NCBI RefSeq assembly: GCF_003269295.1
Contig: NZ_QLTT01000002.1
Location: forward strand, 806,001-870,000
Reading direction: 5' to 3'
DNA length: 64,000 nucleotides
Source: Lentzea atacamensis
GTDB taxonomy: Bacteria > Actinomycetota > Actinomycetes > Mycobacteriales > Pseudonocardiaceae
Part shown: positions 28,238-36,263 of the stretch, piece by piece
Numbering within the stretch: the stretch's first letter is position 1
Layout: each line of letters begins with the position of its first letter
Position numbers and translations under genes: made by a program
The notes under the pieces: model-generated
What the model was told of the DNA's origin: nothing
Database searches by the model: none
What the model saw: the letters and a program-made list of their open reading frames with translations, nothing else

Positions 28238-28769
28238 GGTTCTGTTCACCGACGCGGCGATCGACGACCTGCGTCGCCTCGGGCCGGATGTCGTGCCCAA
28301 GGTGCTCAAGAAGATCCAGATTCTGCTCGACGATCCGCAGGCGGGGCATCCGCTCGGTGGTGAGCTCACCGGCTTTCGGAAGTTGGTGGTCGGGCGCAAC
28401 CACTGGCGGATCGTCTATCGGATCGCCGCCGACGGCGCGGTCGAGGTGTGCGAAGTCTGGTGCGTGGGTGCCCGTTCGGACGCCGAGGTCTACGCCGAGG
28501 CGTCGGCGAGGGTCGCCGAGGTGGCGGACCGGGACTCGACGCTGGCCAGGCTGGCTGGCGTGATCGGCAGGCTCGGCCGGCTCGCGGGAGACGTGATCGT
28601 CGAGCAGCCCGTGGTGCGGGAGCCGGTCCCGGACTGGCTGGCGCAAAGACTCGTGCACACTGCGGGCGTGCCGGTGGAGAAGGTGGCCGCCCTGAGTCTT
28701 GAACAGGCGGTCGACCTCTGGACCGCCTTCATCAGTTCTCCCTCCGCGTCTGAACCGATCGGGGACTAG
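28230..28769 (+). CDS. RelE/ParE-superfamily toxin with C-terminal extension
   Basis: A 179-residue protein. Residues 1-95 match a RelE/ParE toxin: LFTDAAIDDLRRLGPDVVPKVLKKI, GFRKLVVGRNHWRIVYRI and VEVCEVWCVGARSDAEVY. Such toxins are usually about 85-100 residues; here about 85 more follow (GVIGRLGRLAGDVIVEQPVVREPVPDW and onward, as helices), with no domain I recognise. Family members cleave mRNA on the ribosome or inhibit gyrase; which applies is unclear. Its stop codon is inside a perfect palindrome that precedes choD. Confidence 0.84.
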   Translation: MTEVLFTDAAIDDLRRLGPDVVPKVLKKIQILLDDPQAGHPLGGELTGFRKLVVGRNHWRIVYRIAADGAVEVCEVWCVGARSDAEVYAEASARVAEVADRDSTLARLAGVIGRLGRLAGDVIVEQPVVREPVPDWLAQRLVHTAGVPVEKVAALSLEQAVDLWTAFISSPSASEPIGD

Positions 28770-28791
28770 GCGTTACCGGAAGTAACGCCTA
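28767..28791. promoter_or_regulatory. perfect palindrome between toxin and choD (TetR-type operator?)
   Basis: TAGGCGTTAC - CGGAA - GTAACGCCTA, 10-bp perfect arms with a 5-nt spacer, begins with the toxin stop codon and ends 11 bp before the choD ATG. The size and GTTAC-N5-GTAAC core are like operators of TetR-type repressors. No cognate regulator gene lies next to it, and it does not match the KstR motif I know. Confidence 0.65.
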
Positions 28792-28802
28792 CTCTCCGGT
28801 CC

Positions 28803-30479
28803 ATGGGTGAACTCGCCGGTAACTTCGATGTCGTCATCGTCGGCTCCGGGTTCGGTGGCAGCGTTGCCGCGCTCCGCCTGACCGAGAAGGGCTACCGCGT
28901 CGCCGTGCTGGAGGCGGGACGCAGGTTCGCCGACGACGAGTTCGCCACGACCAGCTGGAACCTCCGCAAGTACCTGTGGGCGCCGCAGCTCAGGTGCTTC
29001 GGCATCCAGCGCATCCACCTCCTCCGCAACGTCATGGTGCTGGCAGGGGCGGGCGTCGGCGGCGGCAGCCTCGTCTACGCCAACACGCTCTACCGGCCGC
29101 TCAAGCCGTTCTACGAGGACCGGCAGTGGGCGCACATCACCGACTGGCAGGACGAGCTGGAGCCGTTCTACGACCAGGCGAGCCGGATGCTGGGTGTGGT
29201 GACGAACCCCACGACGACCCCGAGCGACGTCGTCATGCAGAAGGTCGCGAAGGACATGGGCGTCGAGGACAGCTACCACCCGACGCCCGTCGGCGTGTAC
29301 TTCGGCGAGCCGGGCAAGAAGGCCGAGGACCCGTACTTCGGGGGTGCCGGGCCGGAGCGCACCGGGTGCACCGAGTGCGGCAGCTGCATGTCCGGTTGCC
29401 GGGTGGGCGCCAAGAACACGCTGGTCAAGAACTACCTCTACCTCGCGGAGAAGCTCGGCGCGCAGGTCTACCCGCTGACCACGGTCACCAGGCTCGACGA
29501 GAACGACGGCCGGTGGACCATCGAGACCAAGACGACCGGCGGCAGGGCGAAGAAGACCTTCACCGCCGACCAGGTCGTGCTCGCCGCCGGCACGTGGGGC
29601 ACGCAGCAGCTCCTGCACCGGGCCAGGGCGAGCACCCTGCCCAAGATCTCGAAGAAGCTCGGTGAGCTCACCCGCACCAACTCCGAGTCGATCATCGGGG
29701 CCGCGAGGTACTCGGTCGACCCGGACAACGACTTCACCAAGGGTGTCGCGATCACGAGCTCCATCCACCCCGACGAGATCACGCACATCGAGCCCGTCCG
29801 TTACGGCAAGGGCAGCAACGCCATGGGACTGCTGCAGACCCTCGCCACGGACGGTGCGGCGAGCACGCCGAGGTGGCTGCAGTTCCTCAAAGAAGCGGTG
29901 AAGCACCCGTTGAAGGTCCTCAGGCTGCTGAGCGTGCACCGGTGGAGCGAGCGAACCGTGATCCTGCTGGTGATGCAGAGCCTCGACAACTCCATCACCA
30001 CGTTCCTCAAGCGCGGCAAACTCAGCAGCAAGCAGGGGCACGGCGAGCCCAACCCGGCGTTCATCCCCGCCGGTCACGAGGCGAACCTGTTGGCAGCCAA
30101 GCACATCGACGGCATGGCCGGCGGTACGTGGGGTGAGCTGTTCAACATCCCGCTGACCGCGCACTTCATCGGCGGCTGCGCGATCGGCGCCACCGAGGAC
30201 GACGGCGTGATCGATCCGTACCACCGCGTCTTCAACTACCCAGGACTGTCCGTTGTGGACGGTGCGGCAATCAGTGCGAACCTCGGCGTGAACCCGAGTC
30301 TCACGATCACCGCGCAGGCAGAGCGGGCGTTCTCGCTGTGGCCGAACAAGGGTGAGCAGGACCAGCGGCCGGACCAGCACCAGCCGTACCGGAGGATCAG
30401 CCCGACGAGGCCGAGGAACCCGGCGGTGCCCGATCAAGCTCCAGCCGCATTGCGGTTGCCGATCGTGAAGGCGTCCTGA
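28803..30479 (+). CDS. choD: GMC-family oxidoreductase, ChoD (putative cholesterol oxidase)
   Basis: A 558-residue FAD enzyme. The dinucleotide-binding motif VIVGSGFGGSVAALRL begins at residue 14; AGAGVGGGSLVYANTL, the cysteine cluster CTECGSCMSGC and the GMC-type C-terminus VVDGAAISANLGVNPSLTI follow. It matches M. tuberculosis ChoD (Rv3409c) in order and detail. ChoD is called a cholesterol oxidase, but its steroid activity is disputed and the cysteine cluster is unusual for one. No signal peptide is present. A palindromic operator candidate overlaps the promoter region; the MBL gene follows 12 bp after the stop. Confidence 0.92.
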   Translation: MGELAGNFDVVIVGSGFGGSVAALRLTEKGYRVAVLEAGRRFADDEFATTSWNLRKYLWAPQLRCFGIQRIHLLRNVMVLAGAGVGGGSLVYANTLYRPLKPFYEDRQWAHITDWQDELEPFYDQASRMLGVVTNPTTTPSDVVMQKVAKDMGVEDSYHPTPVGVYFGEPGKKAEDPYFGGAGPERTGCTECGSCMSGCRVGAKNTLVKNYLYLAEKLGAQVYPLTTVTRLDENDGRWTIETKTTGGRAKKTFTADQVVLAAGTWGTQQLLHRARASTLPKISKKLGELTRTNSESIIGAARYSVDPDNDFTKGVAITSSIHPDEITHIEPVRYGKGSNAMGLLQTLATDGAASTPRWLQFLKEAVKHPLKVLRLLSVHRWSERTVILLVMQSLDNSITTFLKRGKLSSKQGHGEPNPAFIPAGHEANLLAAKHIDGMAGGTWGELFNIPLTAHFIGGCAIGATEDDGVIDPYHRVFNYPGLSVVDGAAISANLGVNPSLTITAQAERAFSLWPNKGEQDQRPDQHQPYRRISPTRPRNPAVPDQAPAALRLPIVKAS

Positions 30480-30491
30480 CACGGTGGAGTC

Positions 30492-31451
30492 ATGGCCAAA
30501 AAGCCTTTTGCCTCCAGCGCCGACCTCGCCCCGAAGGACGAGGTGTTCGTCGAGCTCGCCGAGGGTGTCTACGCCCTGACCGCCGAAGGCGACCCCAACG
30601 TCGGGGCGATCGAGGCCGAGGACTTCCTGATCTGCTTCGAAGCGCGCGCCACACCCGCGGCCGCGCGCCGGTGGCTCACCACGCTGCGCAAACACACGAA
30701 GAAGCCGGTCCGGTACCTGGTGCTCAGCCACTACCACGCCGTCCGCACGCTCGGCGCCAGCGCGTTCGACGCCCAGGAGATCGTCGCGCACGAGATGACG
30801 CGGGTGCTGATCGCCGAACGCGGGCAGCAGGACTGGGCGAGCGAGTACGGCCGCATGCCTCGGCTCTTCGAGAAGCCGGAGGAGATTCCCGGCCTGACCT
30901 GGCCGACGCTCACGTTCTCCGACCGCATGACGATCCCGCTGGGCGACGAGCGCGGCGACCTCGTGCTGCAGCACCTCGGCCGCGGGCACACGGCGGGCGA
31001 CATCGTGGCGTGGCTGCCGCAGCAGCGCATCCTCTTCGCCGGTGACCTCGTCGAGTCGCAGGCCGCGCTCTACACCGGTGACGCCTTCCACGACGAGTGG
31101 GCGACGTCCACTTTGGACGAGGTCGAGGATCTGGGCGCGGAGGTTCTCGTCGGCGGGCGGGGCAGGGTCGCCCGCGACCGCATCGAGGTCGGCGCCGCGA
31201 TCAACCAGAGCAGGCACTTCCTCAACGAGCTGCGCCGCACGGTCGGCGGGGTGCACGCCGACGGCGGCACGCTCAAGCAGGCCTTCGAGCTGGCGCACAG
31301 GACGCTCGAACCCCGCTACGGGCGCTGGCCGATCTTCGAGCACTGCCTGCCGTTCAACGTGAAGCGCTACTGGGACGAGTGCGACGGCAGGGACTGGCCG
31401 GAGATCTGGACCGCCGAACGCGACCGCGCCGTGTGGGACGCCCTCCAGTGA
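30492..31451 (+). CDS. MBL-fold protein with degenerate first metal motif
   Basis: A 319-residue metallo-beta-lactamase-fold protein. The usual HxHxDH motif reads H80-Y-H82-A-V-R85, lacking the Asp and last His, while GRGHTAGDIVAWL and the RILFAGDLVE Asp region are kept. The metal site is therefore changed or half empty. A C-terminal helical part (about residues 225-319) is longer than in simple hydrolases. It lies 12 bp after choD and overlaps the flavin monooxygenase by 4 bp, so it probably acts in the same oxidative pathway. Substrate unknown. Confidence 0.82.
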   Translation: MAKKPFASSADLAPKDEVFVELAEGVYALTAEGDPNVGAIEAEDFLICFEARATPAAARRWLTTLRKHTKKPVRYLVLSHYHAVRTLGASAFDAQEIVAHEMTRVLIAERGQQDWASEYGRMPRLFEKPEEIPGLTWPTLTFSDRMTIPLGDERGDLVLQHLGRGHTAGDIVAWLPQQRILFAGDLVESQAALYTGDAFHDEWATSTLDEVEDLGAEVLVGGRGRVARDRIEVGAAINQSRHFLNELRRTVGGVHADGGTLKQAFELAHRTLEPRYGRWPIFEHCLPFNVKRYWDECDGRDWPEIWTAERDRAVWDALQ

Positions 31452-32704
31452 AACCGGTGCTCATCGTCGGTGCCGGGCCGGTCGGCCTCACCGCCGCGCT
31501 CTTCCTGGCCCGCGCCGGCGTGCCGAGCGTGATCCTGGAGAAGGTCGAGCGGCGCAGCCGGCAGGGCAGCCGCTCGATCTGCGTCCAGCGCGACGTCCTG
31601 GAGATCCTCGAACGGATCGGCGTCGGCCAGGCGGTCGCCGACGCGGGTGTCACCTGGTACACCGGCCGCACCTACCACCGCGACCGCGAGGTGCTGACCC
31701 TGACCTTCCCGGAGGTCAAGGGTTTCCCGCCGTTCGTGAACACCCCGCAGACCGTCGTCGAGCAGCTGCTGGAAGAACGCGTCCGCACCGAGCCGCTCGT
31801 CGAGCTCCGCTACGGCCACGCCCTCACGACTTTGATCCAGGACGACGAGGGAGTGTCCACAAAGGACGGAATAGCGGCGACCCACTGCATCGCCGCGGAC
31901 GGCGTGCACTCGACGGTGAGACAGCTCCTGGACATCCCGTTCGAGGGCTTCTCGTTCGACGACCGGTTCATCATCGCCGACGTCCGCGTCGACCTGGACT
32001 TCGAGACACCAGAACGCCGTTTCTACTTCGACCCGCCGTGGAATCCCGGCCGCCAGGTGCTTCTGCACCCGCAACCGGAGGGCGTCTGGCGGATCGACTG
32101 GCAGGTGGCCGAGGACGTCCAGCTCACCGACGACCACATCCGCGCGATCGTCGGGGACAAGCCGTACGAGGTGGTCTGGCAGTCCACCTACCGCTTCCAC
32201 CAGCGCCGCGCGAAAGCCTTCAGAAAGGGCAGGATCCTGCTCGCCGGCGACGCCGCGCACGTGATGAGCCCGTTCGGCGCCCGCGGCCTGAACTCCGGCA
32301 TCTGCGACGCCGACAACGCGGCGTGGAAGATCGCGGCCGACCGCACCGGCGACGCGGGCCCGCACCTCCTCGACTCCTACGAGATCGAACGCGGGCAGGC
32401 CGCCGACGAGAACCTGAGGATCACCGGCGACACGATGCGATTCCTGGTGCCGGGGAACGAAGAAGAGCGCGCACACCGGCAGAAGGCACTCGAGACAGGC
32501 GAAGGCATCGACTCCGGCAAGCTCTTCACGCCGTTCTCCTACGAGAACTCCCCTCTCACGACCGACGGTGGCGACCTGATCCCGGGCTCCCGCACCGCGG
32601 GACCCGGCTTCACGACGAGGGACGGCTGGCTGATCAGGCCGGATGGGCATGTTGCCGCACACCGTTGCGACGATCAGGTGAAGCTCCGCGCACTCGGCTG
32701 GTGA
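31448..32704 (+). CDS. FAD-dependent aromatic monooxygenase
   Basis: A 418-residue group A flavin monooxygenase of the PheA/TfdB/MhpA type. The FAD motif is LIVGAGPVGLTAALFLARAG; the second flavin motif RILLAGDAAHVMSPFGARGLNSG and the conserved DNAAWKI segment follow. It lacks the C-terminal thioredoxin-like domain of full-length phenol hydroxylases (usually 530-640 residues), ending soon after LIRPDGHVAAHR. The GTG start is in a GTGA overlap with the MBL gene. It would hydroxylate an aromatic or polycyclic substrate using NAD(P)H; substrate unknown. Confidence 0.88.
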   Translation: MKPVLIVGAGPVGLTAALFLARAGVPSVILEKVERRSRQGSRSICVQRDVLEILERIGVGQAVADAGVTWYTGRTYHRDREVLTLTFPEVKGFPPFVNTPQTVVEQLLEERVRTEPLVELRYGHALTTLIQDDEGVSTKDGIAATHCIAADGVHSTVRQLLDIPFEGFSFDDRFIIADVRVDLDFETPERRFYFDPPWNPGRQVLLHPQPEGVWRIDWQVAEDVQLTDDHIRAIVGDKPYEVVWQSTYRFHQRRAKAFRKGRILLAGDAAHVMSPFGARGLNSGICDADNAAWKIAADRTGDAGPHLLDSYEIERGQAADENLRITGDTMRFLVPGNEEERAHRQKALETGEGIDSGKLFTPFSYENSPLTTDGGDLIPGSRTAGPGFTTRDGWLIRPDGHVAAHRCDDQVKLRALGW

Positions 32705-32748
32705 GGAGTGACCCAGGCACCACCATCGGTCTCGGGGGTGTTCAAGTC

Positions 32749-34125
32749 ATGGAGATCAACAGACGAACTTTCTTGCAAACGAGCGCACTCGCCGTCGCGG
32801 GCTTGGGGATGGGCACCGGGACGGCCGTGGCCGACACCAACTGGGCGAAGCTGCGCAAACGGCTCGGCAACCGGCTCGTGCTGCCGCAGGACCCCGGCTA
32901 CGACCAGCTGCGGATGCCGTGGAACCACGTTTACGCACATCGCAGGCCGGCCGCGATCGCGAGGTGCGTCAGGCCTGAAGACGTCCAGGCCTGCCTGGAC
33001 TTCGCGTCGCACGAACGCATCCCGGTCGCCGCACGCAGCGGCAAGCACAGCTACGCGGCCTACTCGCTGCCGGAGAACGGCCTGGTCGTCGACCTCGCCG
33101 GGATTGCCGCGGTGAACGTCGCCGGCCGTCGAGCACAGGTCGGCGCGGGTGCCCAGCTCCTGCCGGTCTACGAGGCCATCGGTGCCGCCGGACAGGCTCT
33201 GCCCGCCGGCACGTGCCGTTCGGTCGGCATCGGCGGGCTCACGCTCGGCGGCGGCATCAGCGTGATCGGCCGCAAGTACGGACTCACCTGCGACCGCCTG
33301 GTGAGCGCCAGGATCGTCACGCCGGACGGCTGCCTGCGCACCGCGTCCGCGCACGAGGAACCCGATCTGTACTGGGCTTTGCGCGGCGGCGGTGGCGGCA
33401 ACTTCGGCATCGTCACGCAGTTCACGTTCCGCACCGACCCGGCGCCCGGCCTGACCGTGTTCGCGCTCGGCTACCCGCGGGCTGCGTCGGCGGACGTGTT
33501 CGACGCCTGGCAGGAGTGGATGGCTCAGGCACCGGACGAGCTGTGGTCCAGCTGCACCGTCGAGGCCGGCCCCGTGTCGTCCGCCAGAGTCGGCGGCGCC
33601 TACGTGGGCACGGCGAAGAACCTGGTGCCGCTGCTGGACCGGATGCCGCCCGCGGAGCGGACCTTCCAGGAGATGGGTTACCTGGAGACGATGCGCTACT
33701 ACGCGGGAAACCCGAGTTCTGGCTTCCCGTTCGTGGCGTCGTCGCGCATGCTCCGCCACCACGTGCCCGGCTCGCGGGTCGCGGCCCTGATGGACGGGCA
33801 GCGCGACGGCGCGATCCTGTTCGACTCGTTCGGCGGTGCGCTCAACCGGGTCGCGCCGGACGCCACCGCGTTCCCGCACCGCGACGCCAGGACCAGCGCG
33901 CAGATCTTCTTCGGTGCCGGCGACAGGACAGAGGCGGAGACTCGCCGGGTGGTCGCGGCAGTGCGGGACGGGCTCGGCGCGGGCACCACCGGGTACGTGA
34001 ACTACATCGACCCGGAGATGCCGGACTGGCCGACCGCCTACTACGGCCGCAACCTCGCGCGACTCAGGCGAGTCGCGCGACGGTACGACCCGGACCGCGT
34101 GCTGGCGTTCCCGCAGGGGCTATAG
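32749..34125 (+). CDS. Tat-exported FAD-linked oxidase (berberine-bridge-enzyme type)
   Basis: A 458-residue secreted flavoprotein. MEINRRTFLQTSALAVAG is a twin-arginine signal. The PCMH-type FAD domain has His100 (RSGKHSYAAYS) and Cys156 (GTCRSVGIGG), the two residues that bind FAD covalently in bicovalent BBE-like oxidases; LTLGGGISVIGRKYGLTCD and the C-terminal YYGRNLARLRRVARRYDP (BBE domain) agree. These enzymes oxidise alcohols or sugars with O2. It follows the monooxygenase by 44 bp. Its stop overlaps that of the convergent aldehyde dehydrogenase by 6 bp. Confidence 0.9.
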   Translation: MEINRRTFLQTSALAVAGLGMGTGTAVADTNWAKLRKRLGNRLVLPQDPGYDQLRMPWNHVYAHRRPAAIARCVRPEDVQACLDFASHERIPVAARSGKHSYAAYSLPENGLVVDLAGIAAVNVAGRRAQVGAGAQLLPVYEAIGAAGQALPAGTCRSVGIGGLTLGGGISVIGRKYGLTCDRLVSARIVTPDGCLRTASAHEEPDLYWALRGGGGGNFGIVTQFTFRTDPAPGLTVFALGYPRAASADVFDAWQEWMAQAPDELWSSCTVEAGPVSSARVGGAYVGTAKNLVPLLDRMPPAERTFQEMGYLETMRYYAGNPSSGFPFVASSRMLRHHVPGSRVAALMDGQRDGAILFDSFGGALNRVAPDATAFPHRDARTSAQIFFGAGDRTEAETRRVVAAVRDGLGAGTTGYVNYIDPEMPDWPTAYYGRNLARLRRVARRYDPDRVLAFPQGL

Positions 34126-35565
34126 CGGGATCCCCGTCAGGACGGTCACGCGCTCCTCGGTGAAGTCCTCCATCGCCGACCGGACGCCCTCACGCCCGGT
34201 GCCCGAGCCCTTCACACCGCCGTAGGGCATCTGGTCGGCGCGGTAGGACGGCACGTCACCGATGATCACGCCACCGACCTCGAGCTCGGCCGCGGCCTCG
34301 AACGCCACCTGCACGTCGCGGGTGAACACGCCGGCCTGCAGCCCGTACTTGGTGTCGTTGGCCTGCGCGAACGCGTCCTCGACGCCGTCGGCGACCGAGA
34401 CGACGAGCACCGGCCCGAAGATCTCCTCGGTCCACAGCTTGGTGTTGAAGGGCACGTCCGCCAGCACGGTCGGCTCGACGGTCGTCCCGGTCCGCTTGCC
34501 GCCGAGCAGCACGCGCGCGCCCGCGTCGGCGGCCATGTGGACCCACTCCTCGACGCGGCGGGCGTTGTCCTCGTCGATCAACGGGCCGACCTCGACCTCG
34601 GGGTCGTGCGGGTCACCGGTCTTCAGCGCTCCCACCGCCTCCACGAGCTTCGGCACGAACTCGTCGGCGACCGAGCGGTCCACGATCACCCGCTGCACCG
34701 CGATGCACGACTGCCCGGCCTGGTAGTTGCCGAACGTCGCGATGCGCTGCGCCGCGTGGTCCAGGTCCGTCCAGTCGGGACAGATGATCGCGGCCGCGTT
34801 GGAGCCCAGTTCCATCACGACGTGCTTGCGCGGTGCGGCTTCCATCAGCGACCAGCCGACCTTCGTGGACCCGGTGAACGAGATCACCGGCAGCCGCTCG
34901 TCACTGACCAACGCGTCCATGTCCTTGCCGCGCACGGGAAGGATCGAGAACGCGCCCTCCGGCAGATCGGTCTCGGCCAGGATCTCGCCCAGCAGCAGGG
35001 CACTCAACGGCGTGGCGGACGCGGGCTTCACGATCACCGGTGCACCCACCGCGAGCGCCGGCGCGACCTTGTGCGCCACCAGGTTCAGCGGGAAGTTGAA
35101 CGGCGCCACCGCCAGCACCGGCCCGCGCGGCACGTGGCGCACGATCGCCATCCTGCCCACGCCGTTCGCGTCGGTGTCGAGCCGCTGCAGCCCACCGGTG
35201 AACCGCCGGGCCTCCTCCGCGGCGAACCGGAACGTGTTGACCGCGCGCGAGACCTCGATCTCCGCCCACTTGAGCGGCTTGCCGTTCTCCGCGGTGATCG
35301 TCTCGGCGATCTCCTCCGCGCGCTCGGCCAGCGTCCGCGACACCTGCAGCAGTGCCTCGGCCCGCACGTGCGCCGGTGTTCGGCGGAACTCCCTGGCCAC
35401 CGCCGCGGCCGCCGCCACCGCACGTTCCACCTGGTCTCTGCTTGGTACCGCGACCGAGGCGACCTCGGTGCCGTCGAACGGGTGGAAGACCTGTAACGCC
35501 TGCTCGCCCTGCTCGGGGCGGCCGGCGATCCAGCACGGCCTGGGTTGCGGCGTGAACGCGTCCAT
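34120..35565 (-). CDS. NAD(P)+-dependent aldehyde dehydrogenase
   Basis: A 481-residue aldehyde dehydrogenase. APFNFPLNLVAHKVAPALA and ISFTGSTKVGWSL form the nucleotide site; the general base Glu is in HVVMELGSNAA and the nucleophile Cys in NYQAGQSCIAVQRV; EEIFGPVLVV completes the pattern. The ATG giving MDAFTPQPRPCW is chosen; the in-frame upstream stretch lies inside the phosphotransferase gene. It sits 10 bp after that gene on the same strand, so the two are likely co-transcribed. It resembles glyceraldehyde-3-phosphate or lactaldehyde types, but the substrate is uncertain. Confidence 0.93.
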   Translation of the reverse strand: MDAFTPQPRPCWIAGRPEQGEQALQVFHPFDGTEVASVAVPSRDQVERAVAAAAAVAREFRRTPAHVRAEALLQVSRTLAERAEEIAETITAENGKPLKWAEIEVSRAVNTFRFAAEEARRFTGGLQRLDTDANGVGRMAIVRHVPRGPVLAVAPFNFPLNLVAHKVAPALAVGAPVIVKPASATPLSALLLGEILAETDLPEGAFSILPVRGKDMDALVSDERLPVISFTGSTKVGWSLMEAAPRKHVVMELGSNAAAIICPDWTDLDHAAQRIATFGNYQAGQSCIAVQRVIVDRSVADEFVPKLVEAVGALKTGDPHDPEVEVGPLIDEDNARRVEEWVHMAADAGARVLLGGKRTGTTVEPTVLADVPFNTKLWTEEIFGPVLVVSVADGVEDAFAQANDTKYGLQAGVFTRDVQVAFEAAAELEVGGVIIGDVPSYRADQMPYGGVKGSGTGREGVRSAMEDFTEERVTVLTGIPL

Positions 35566-35575
35566 GTGACTCACG

Positions 35576-36253
35576 TTAAGCCCTATTGGCCTGCACGTAC
35601 TCGATGAGTCCCTTGTAGTAGTCGTCGTGACGTTCCGCGCGTTGCTGCACGAACGCCGGATGCTCGCGAATGGTGCGAATCGCGTCGTCCAGTCGCTGCA
35701 GCACGTGCTCGTCGTTGTAGACGCATCCGTAGGCCTCGCAGAACAGCTGAGCACGGCGTTTGCGCTCGTGGGGGAGCCCCAGCACGAACTGGATGATCGC
35801 CCAGCTGACGTCCCACCAGCGCGGTCCCGGATGCGCCGAGTCGAAGTCGAAGATGCCGACGGGCAGACCGTCTCGATAGGTGGTGTTGTACGGCGCGAAG
35901 TCGCCGTGGAGCACCACCTCGACCGGCTCTCTGGCGGGGTGCTGCCACCCGTCGAGCCGATCGACGAGGGGGAGTGTCGCGTCGTGGAGCCTGCGCAGCA
36001 TCAACGCCGATTCGATCAACGAGGCGTCGTCGGACGGGAACACGTGGCCAACGTCACCGGGCAGGTAGCTGAGCAGCTCGTGCTCGCCGTCCAGTCCGAG
36101 CGGAACCGGCGCGATCCCCAGAGGTGCCAAGTGCCGCAACAACTCGTGCACCCGAGGGGCCCACGGACCGGCCGGTCTGCGCACCGCGTCACCCACCCTG
36201 AACACCTGGTTCAGCCCGCCTCCGGTCAGCAGCTCTCCGTCCACGCATGACAT
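35576..36253 (-). CDS. phosphotransferase (aminoglycoside phosphotransferase/choline kinase fold)
   Basis: A 225-residue kinase-like protein. The catalytic motif [14 protein letters not shown] and the metal-binding [18 protein letters not shown] are typical; the N-lobe is short ([17 protein letters not shown]). It may phosphorylate a small hydroxylated molecule; it need not confer resistance. The ATG giving MSCVDGELL is only 10 bp from the GTG of the divergent guaA, so either its start is further in or the two promoters overlap the coding regions. It is followed closely by the aldehyde dehydrogenase gene. Confidence 0.8.
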   Translation of the reverse strand: MSCVDGELLTGGGLNQVFRVGDAVRRPAGPWAPRVHELLRHLAPLGIAPVPLGLDGEHELLSYLPGDVGHVFPSDDASLIESALMLRRLHDATLPLVDRLDGWQHPAREPVEVVLHGDFAPYNTTYRDGLPVGIFDFDSAHPGPRWWDVSWAIIQFVLGLPHERKRRAQLFCEAYGCVYNDEHVLQRLDDAIRTIREHPAFVQQRAERHDDYYKGLIEYVQANRA

Positions 36254-36263
36254 CCTTGGCGGT

